Below the pieces are notes generated by a model that was not told where the DNA came from, did not search any database, and was given only the letters and a program-made list of their open reading frames with translations. A stretch of 64,000 nt of DNA from Aegilops tauschii subsp. strangulata. Its lineage: Eukaryota > Streptophyta > Magnoliopsida > Poales > Poaceae. Of the stretch, positions 58,752-64,000 are shown one piece after another. The stretch is from the NCBI RefSeq assembly GCF_002575655.3, contig NC_053035.3, positions 505,516,601-505,580,600 on the forward strand. Reading direction: 5' to 3'. Position 1 is the first letter of the stretch, and each line of letters starts with the position of its first letter. A program made the translations under genes and the position numbers.

Positions 58752-59006
58752 GAGGAACCGGCAAAATCTGAGGACGCAAATATGATGGAGTATTGGCGCC
58801 AGGCTATGAAAGAAGAGTTGAGGTCGATCCACGACAACAATGCATGGGAGCTTGTGGATCTTCCCAACAATGAAAAAGCTATGGAGCTCAAGTGGGAATT
58901 TAAGGTCAAGAAAGATGTTGAAGGGTGCATGAAGCACAAAGCGAGGTTTGTAGCCAAAGAGTATGTGCAAGAGGAAGGTGTGGACTTCCAAGAAATTCGG
59001 ATGTAG
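58752..59006 (+). pseudogene. Copia reverse transcriptase, N-terminal fragment, unit 8
   Basis: Ends GVDFQEI (GVDFEEI in type A). Confidence 0.85.
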
Positions 59007-59546
59007 CTTTTCGAGTAGATGATTTTTCATATAAAAAACTTTTTAATCCGAGTTCGTATGCAAAAGTTATGCCCATTTTACAAATTCCAGAGAGATTTGC
59101 AAATAAAGTCGAAATTCATATTTGTAAATATTCCCAACAACTAGACCACATATCAGATGGGAAACTTACTTTATTTTATTTTTTGACATTTCCATCATTT
59201 TCTTTTTTTTTTCTAAAACTGAAAAGGCGGTCAGGGGGGTAGAGTTTAAAAATGGGACCTTTAGTACCGGTTCGTGCCACGAACCGGTACTAATGCCTCA
59301 AAGCCCATTAGTCCCGGTTGGTGGCACCAACCGGGACTAAAGGTCTAACCTTTAGTCCCGGTTGGTGTCATCGCACCCTTTAGTCCCGGTTCGTGGGATC
59401 AACCGAGACTAAAGGGCCCAGGTGAACCGGGACTAATGCCTTAGCCGCACGAACCGGGGCCAATGCTCACATTAGTCCCGGTTCATGACTGAACCGGGAC
59501 TAATGTGAATACTGCCCTGTGACCAAAGCCCTGTTTTCTACTAGTG
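59007..59546. mobile_element. CACTA right end, unit 8
   Basis: Terminus ends at 59546; G run of only 6. Extra AAAGGTCTAACCTTTAG arm like unit 7, but the following palindrome is cut short at GGTTGGTGTCATCGC. Confidence 0.7.
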
Positions 59547-59814
59547 TACTTCAGCCTGAGCACGCTTCACTTCCGAGTTCTAATCCCCCTTGTTTCCAAG
59601 TCCGCACTTGTTGTTTTCTTGACAATAGTAAGCTGTCAATCTGATTAACCCTTAGGAGTTGAATTTGAGCATGAAGTCACAGGTTTCACCGTTTGAGTTT
59701 GAAACTATTATTCTTAAAACCAATAATTACTTAGTAACACTAATATTTTCTTGAATAAGTAGTTTGTCCATCGTTTGACCAGAGTTTGACCAAAAATTCA
59801 GAAAAACATAAATT
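59547..59814. other. Last array sequence before the breakpoint
   Basis: Matches the start of the AT-rich block of the other units up to CATAAATT. No gene. Confidence 0.6.
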
Positions 59815-60174
59815 CAAAAAAAGCCAGGGCGGGTAACCACCCAAATGTAGTCTTCTCCTGCACACAAGTAGATCACAAGATCCCTTGGCGGTTTACCGCA
59901 GGGCGGGTCATAATGTCTCACATATAACCACTGTGATAATGAATTTGTACTGCCGGTTTACATGACCTGTGCAGTAAGGGTGATAACCCAATCCTTAGAA
60001 GCCAATGCTTCCACATAGATGATGATCGTCATAAGCTGGCGATTTATCATCGAAAATCAAGCCGGGTTAAATAGAAACCACTCATTTATGCTTCAGATAT
60101 GATCAAAAAAGCTTCAAGTAAAATCCAAAAAATTGTTTGCAAAAAGAGACTTCAAAAATTTTTTTGAGGCTTCT
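59815..60174. other. Flanking DNA right of the array, no gene recognised
   Basis: Contains GCGGGT and CCGGTTTAC phrases that read like Triticeae retroelement sequence, but no domain or terminus can be named. Confidence 0.3.
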
Positions 60175-60610
60175 GATTCGAATACGATCAGAAAACCGTC
60201 CCAAAGGGGTTAAGCTAAGATTCGAATACGATCATATAGGCCCCAGTGGCTTTGGCATTGCCGAACAAGAGGGTACTGACAGCTATGTTCTCTTTGGTTC
60301 GAATACGACCTATGTTTGAACAAGAAGCCCCCAAATGACCTTGAGAGTTGTTTAACGACGCTGATTCGAATATGATCCACGTCGGTTCCCAAAAGGGGTT
60401 GAGCTATGATTCGAATACGATCCAGAAGCCCCCTAGTGAGCTCGGCAGTGTGCCGATCAAGAGGGTACCGACAGCTATGTTCTCTTTGGTTCGAATACGA
60501 CCTATGTTTGAAAAGGAAGCCCCCTAGTGATCATGAGAATATTTAACGACTCTGATTCGAATACGATCAAGGTCACACCAAAAAGGGTTAAGCTAAATTC
60601 GAATACGATC
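60175..60610 (+). repeat. ~190-bp tandem repeat carrying a GATTCGAATACGATC motif
   Basis: Eight exact or near copies of the 15-base motif at 60175, 60219, 60296, 60363, 60408, 60488, 60554 and 60596. They lie in a longer pattern repeated at 60175, 60363 and 60554 (steps 188 and 191), with shared GGGGTTAAGCTA and AGCTATGTTCTCTTTGG phrases. The core TTCGAA is palindromic. Confidence 0.8.
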
Positions 60611-60744
60611 AGCTCCCAATGGTCATTAAAGTAGGGTACCTATGTTTGAGTTGTGCTTTGTAACAGATTCTTTTTGGTCCCTTTAATTTTTCCTGAGAAC
60701 TCGAACTTTGCGAGAGATAAATTATTTTTGAACTGGAAAAAACC

Positions 60745-60930
60745 GGATATTGAGAGTTTCAAAGCTTTGTGATAGACAAATTTACCTTGAACCGGATTTT
60801 GAACCGGATTTGAGAGCTTCAAAACCTTGTGGCAGATAAATTTCCCTTGAAACGGATTTTAAACCGGATATTAAGAGCTTCAGTGCTTTGTGGGAGATGT
60901 CAAGTCTCTTGAGCCGGATCTAAACCGGAA
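60745..60930 (+). repeat. ~60-bp imperfect repeat, about three copies
   Basis: GAGAGCTTCAAA, CTTTGTGGGAGATAAATTT and CTTGAACCGGATTT phrases recur about every 60-67 bases. Confidence 0.65.
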
Positions 60931-61530
60931 TCCTTCTTTTTAAGCCGGAAATTTTCAGACGACCTTTAAGCTTTTCACCAATGTGGCGGTAGCCTCCGGG
61001 ACCGGGTTATTTTTCCCTCCAATGACCCGGAGTTCTTGAATGCATTGAAACCGACCAATGCTGCTGAGTCATATCATTGTAGCCCCCGAGTCTCAAGACG
61101 ACTCGAGGAGTTGGCTTTGGATTCTCCATATTGACCATAGCATAAGATGTATATCACTGATGCTGATGCGCGATGTGAATCCACAGAAGGTTGAGGTGAC
61201 TGCGGCGGGGTATAATTGATCCTGTATGAGCCGTGTCAGCAACTCGGCCAATGGTCCCTTCCAACTGGTTGTTTGAAGTTAACCAAACTGTAGTGGCGGC
61301 GACTTGTGCGCCTGCCCATTTGAACCATCCAGTGCAGACGGCGGCTGATAATGCAAGATAATTTGCCTCCAGTTTTGTTGGAAGAAAAAACCGGGCTTCC
61401 CAAGCAGTGACTTGCTCATACTCAATAATCAGCTCACGCAGACGGGTGTGGCCCCGTATGTTGATATAGACCAGGACACGAGAGACAGATGGTAAAAACA
61501 ACCATAGCATCAGAGGTGGCTCAAACAGAT
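60931..61530. other. Repeat-flank DNA, no gene recognised
   Basis: A minus-strand frame of 118 codons at 61154-61510 shows no family I recognise. The stretch probably belongs to the same retroelement as its neighbours. Confidence 0.3.
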
Positions 61531-61857
61531 GAACCGGCCGCGGTGTTGTAAACCGGCGCGGACGGGCGAGTTAACCACGTCGTTTTGATGTAGTGAACAA
61601 TTGTCCTGATGTGCCAGGCCAGAAATAATCCGCCATGAAATTGATGATCGCTAGGTGAAGTTGAAGTCGCTCACGGGTGAACCGGCTGCGGCGTGGTAAA
61701 CCGGTGCGGACGGGTGAGTCGGCCGCGACGTTTGTAAGCCGGCGCGGACAGCGAGTCGGCCACGACATTGTAAGCTGGCGCGGACACGTGAACCGGCCAA
61801 GAGGGCGGACGGGCGAGTTGTCCGTGGTGTTGTAAGGCGGCGCGGACGGACGAGTCA
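61531..61857 (+). repeat. GC-rich minisatellite, unit about 40 bp
   Basis: Imperfect copies of AACCGGCCGCGGCGTTGTAA followed by a CCGGCGCGGACGGGCGAGT-like half: one copy at 61531-61573, then a run at 61671-61857. Confidence 0.7.
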
Positions 61858-63450
61858 ATCACAGGGACGGTTCCGGTGAGTTGAAGTAGTCCGGGCCGCA
61901 AGGGTGGCAGCTTGCGCATCCATTTACCGAGTAATGAAGCACGGACGAACGCCGGGCGCAATGTTGCAAGTACGTGCTCCGTACCCATGGTATAAACCAC
62001 GATTGTCCTGCGTACAAAACATACAACAGGGTGGAGTAGTTGTTTGTCGAAGGAAATCAACATGTACTTAACAAAATAGGTAAGATAAATATCACCTGAT
62101 TTTAGGCAACAGACGATCACCATATGGCGTCTGTAGATAACCAAGAACTTTTGTGTTGATCCTTTCAAGGGCCTTGCCAGAGTTCGCCGTAGTTTCTATA
62201 ATCTTCACTGCGTGCAAATTGCCATATACCCTTTGGACCGCACTTTTACAGCAAAAATAACTTCTAATAATTTCTGCTCATCGTCGTCATAATCATCTCC
62301 AAGAAATTGGGGCATATTTATCCTCGGGAATGCCTCATGTATCTTCTGATATGATCAAAAGTTTTTTTTATAACAAAACTGCCCGGGGCGGCGGCTCGCA
62401 GGTACGGCCGCAGTGAAGGCGCGGCGGGGGAGGCCCCATCGCTGCTCAGGGCGCGGCTCGGCGAAGGCGGCAACTCAAGGCCGCGCCGGTGAGGGTGACC
62501 ACAGCAGAGGGCGAGGCCGGCCACAGCGGGGGCGCGTCGGCGGAGGCTGGTGGCTCGGCGAGGCCGGATCAGGGCGGCTCTCAGGTTGAGGAAGAGGCGC
62601 GAGGCGCGCGGGCAGCCAGCGTGGGCGGCTCGACTCTGCACCGGCGGTGGATCCAGGCGGCTCGTGGTGAATGCGGAGTCGGCTCGGGGCAGCTCGGCGG
62701 CGGGTTGAAAACCATGACGAAAGCGGAGTCCAGCAGGTTGAAGCCGAGCAGAGGCGAGGGCCACGGCGAGGCGGAGACGGCTGGGCCTCACGTCCGTCTC
62801 TGACTCCCGCTCCTTTTTTTTCAGATCGGGATAACCATAGCTGCGCACTTGATAGTATCGCTGGGTGGGCGAAACACTTTGATGTAGTAATAAAAAAAAT
62901 CTGCACCGCACGTGATCGGAAATAGTATAACTTGAGTTGATGTGCTTGATCAGCTTCCGTCCTTTGTGTGATGACATGGATTAGCTTCTTGTGCGCGTAC
63001 GGTACATACACGAGGGCAGCGGCTAGCTGATCGATGAGTAGCCCACAGACACGAATCTTTCTCGAAACTTGAAGCGTGTGACCGTGTGGAGAAGCAGTGG
63101 AACTCGGCGGATCAGGCCGCGGCCTTGGATGACTTGCCCGCGCACTGAACTCTCGTCGGTCTTGACATACTGCTGCAGTACGATCGCTGCAACGGAAATT
63201 CTGGTCGATGTAGGCTTCCGGCGACGTCCTCTTCATCTCAATCTCGGACCCGCCGTTTCGACCACCGCCGAAGTTACTTTTTGACTCTGATCTCATTAAT
63301 GTTGTTGTTGAATCTTTTTTTTTCAATCTTGAATGATGAACTCGGAGTCGACGTAGATCCTTTCGAGACAGTTCTTCTTCCTCCAGCCAATCGCGAGCTT
63401 CTCGGTCCCTAGAAGAGAACCCTCCAAGAACTCAACACCATCGTGCGCAG
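61858..63450. other. Probable retroelement interior, no protein domain recognised
   Basis: GC-rich from about 62380 to 62800, AT-richer elsewhere. Overlapping minus-strand frames (219 codons at 62318-62977 and 283 codons at 62475-63326) are rich in Pro, Arg and Ser and look like chance frames in GC-rich DNA. On the minus strand the stretch lies directly behind a primer site, where a Ty3-type element would have its leader or gag region. Confidence 0.35.
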
Positions 63451-63451
63451 G

Positions 63452-63469
63452 CCCCACAGTGGGCGCCAA
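63452..63469 (-). mobile_element. Primer-binding-site-like sequence of an LTR retrotransposon
   Basis: On the minus strand reads TTGGCGCCCACTGTGGGG one base after the LTR end ACGACA, the arrangement common in plant Ty3/Gypsy elements. Confidence 0.6.
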
Positions 63470-63470
63470 C

Positions 63471-64000
63471 TGTCGTGGAATTGTCACGGCAGATGTCCTT
63501 AGTGTCAGGACTTAATCGCGAGGCCAGCGCATCTATGTGGTAGCTTGAGAGGGGTTGGGCGGAATCGAGAGACGCAACACAAGACAAGGATTTAGACAGC
63601 TTCGGGCCCCGGAAAACATCATCCGGTAATAGCTCTACATGCTGTTTGTGGCTAGGTCTCATTATGCTCATGAGAGAGTCGCCGGAGAAGCCCTCTGGGC
63701 CTATCTTAGGATGGCAGGCGACCCGATGTCTATCTTAGGATGGCAAGCAACCTTGGTATCTATCTTTGGTGTGTTAGGGGGTGCAGGTTCGCCGGAAAAA
63801 AAAGTTCATCGTCATGGTTAGAGGGATGGCACGGGGCGGAAGCAACTCGATGGTGGGCAGCGGTTGAGGGGAGGGCGGGGCGGCAAGGCTGGCGCGGGAC
63901 CGCTGCCGACCGGTGGCGGCGGAATCCGGTGGTATGTGGGGCGGTTTCAGGGAAGAAAATGAACAGGTGGTTGGGTTGGAGGTTGAAGAAAGCGATTTGT
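63471..64000 (-). mobile_element. LTR of a Ty3/Gypsy-like element, cut by the window edge
   Basis: On the plus strand it begins TGTCGTGGAATTGTCACGG, that is, ...CCACGACA on the minus strand next to the primer site, which makes this the 5' LTR of a minus-strand element. The outer end lies beyond 64000 and the partner LTR is not in the window, so length and family cannot be settled. Confidence 0.5.

Larger units (their letters stand above)
57116..59006 (+). mobile_element. Truncated Copia retrotransposon, unit 8
   Basis: LTR 57116-57574 with the CCAACA end; primer site 57577-57588. Confidence 0.9.
56590..59814 (+). repeat. Tandem unit 8 (type D), partial, right edge of the array
   Basis: Holds the gene 3' flank, the Copia remnant, the CACTA end and the first ~268 bp of the block behind it, then departs from the other units at CATAAATT (59807-59814). 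It has more private base changes than any other unit. LINE, MITEs, promoter and gene are absent. Confidence 0.9.

Noticed and set aside
1..59814. Array read as a satellite or rDNA-type structural repeat
   Set aside because: The unit is 8 kb, carries a complete gene with promoter and nameable transposon parts, and no rRNA or centromeric repeat sequence was seen.
62475..63326. 283-codon minus-strand frame in the right flank
   Set aside because: Pro/Arg/Ser-rich translation of GC-rich DNA, overlapping another frame of similar kind, with no recognised domain.

Overview
The window looks like nuclear DNA of a grass, most likely a Triticeae species (wheat, Aegilops, barley or rye group). The evidence is the mix of Stowaway-type MITEs (CTCCCTCC ends with TA flanks), CACTA-like DNA with TTTAGTCCCGGTT subterminal repeats and a CTACTAGTG terminus, a Copia element with an initiator-tRNA-Met primer site, a LINE zf-RVT fragment, and a GC-rich gene with an ACCATGGC start context. 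The Triticeae assignment is inference; no species is identified.

Positions 1 to 59814 are one tandem array with a unit of about 8.05 kb. The window starts inside a gene copy, contains seven complete units (ending at the gene stops 8307, 16348, 24368, 32423, 40464, 48485 and 56589) and ends with a partial eighth unit that breaks off at about 59814. From left to right each unit holds: the 3' flank of the previous gene; a truncated Copia retrotransposon (one LTR, gag, and the first ~85 codons of reverse transcriptase); a CACTA right end; an AT-rich CACTA-related block with a cluster of hairpins; the C-terminal part of a LINE ORF2 (zf-RVT); a 93-bp Stowaway-like MITE; a spacer; a second MITE of 79-80 bp; a ~1.4-kb spacer acting as gene upstream region; and an intronless gene for a 196-residue secreted protein of the pectin methylesterase/invertase inhibitor (PMEI) type.

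The units fall into three types in the order A-B-C-A-B-C-A'-D. Gene starts three units apart are separated by 24,116 to 24,117 bp over the first six units, so a three-unit block was probably duplicated as a whole. A-type units keep an intact gag frame; B and C share a 4-bp deletion that breaks it. C units also have a rearranged hairpin cluster. Units 7 and 8 are the most divergent and keep extra hairpin sequence. The gene itself hardly varies: the only protein changes seen are Cys101Tyr in the fourth complete copy and Gln158His in the partial copy at the left edge. The likely biological meaning is gene-dosage amplification of one PMEI-like gene, carried in a unit built mostly of transposon debris.

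Positions 59815 to 64000 lie outside the array. They contain repeat-rich sequence (a 15-bp TTCGAA-centred motif within ~190-bp repeats, a ~60-bp repeat, a GC-rich minisatellite), and then, on the minus strand, a primer-binding-site-like sequence next to the end of an LTR that runs out of the window. No host gene is recognised there.
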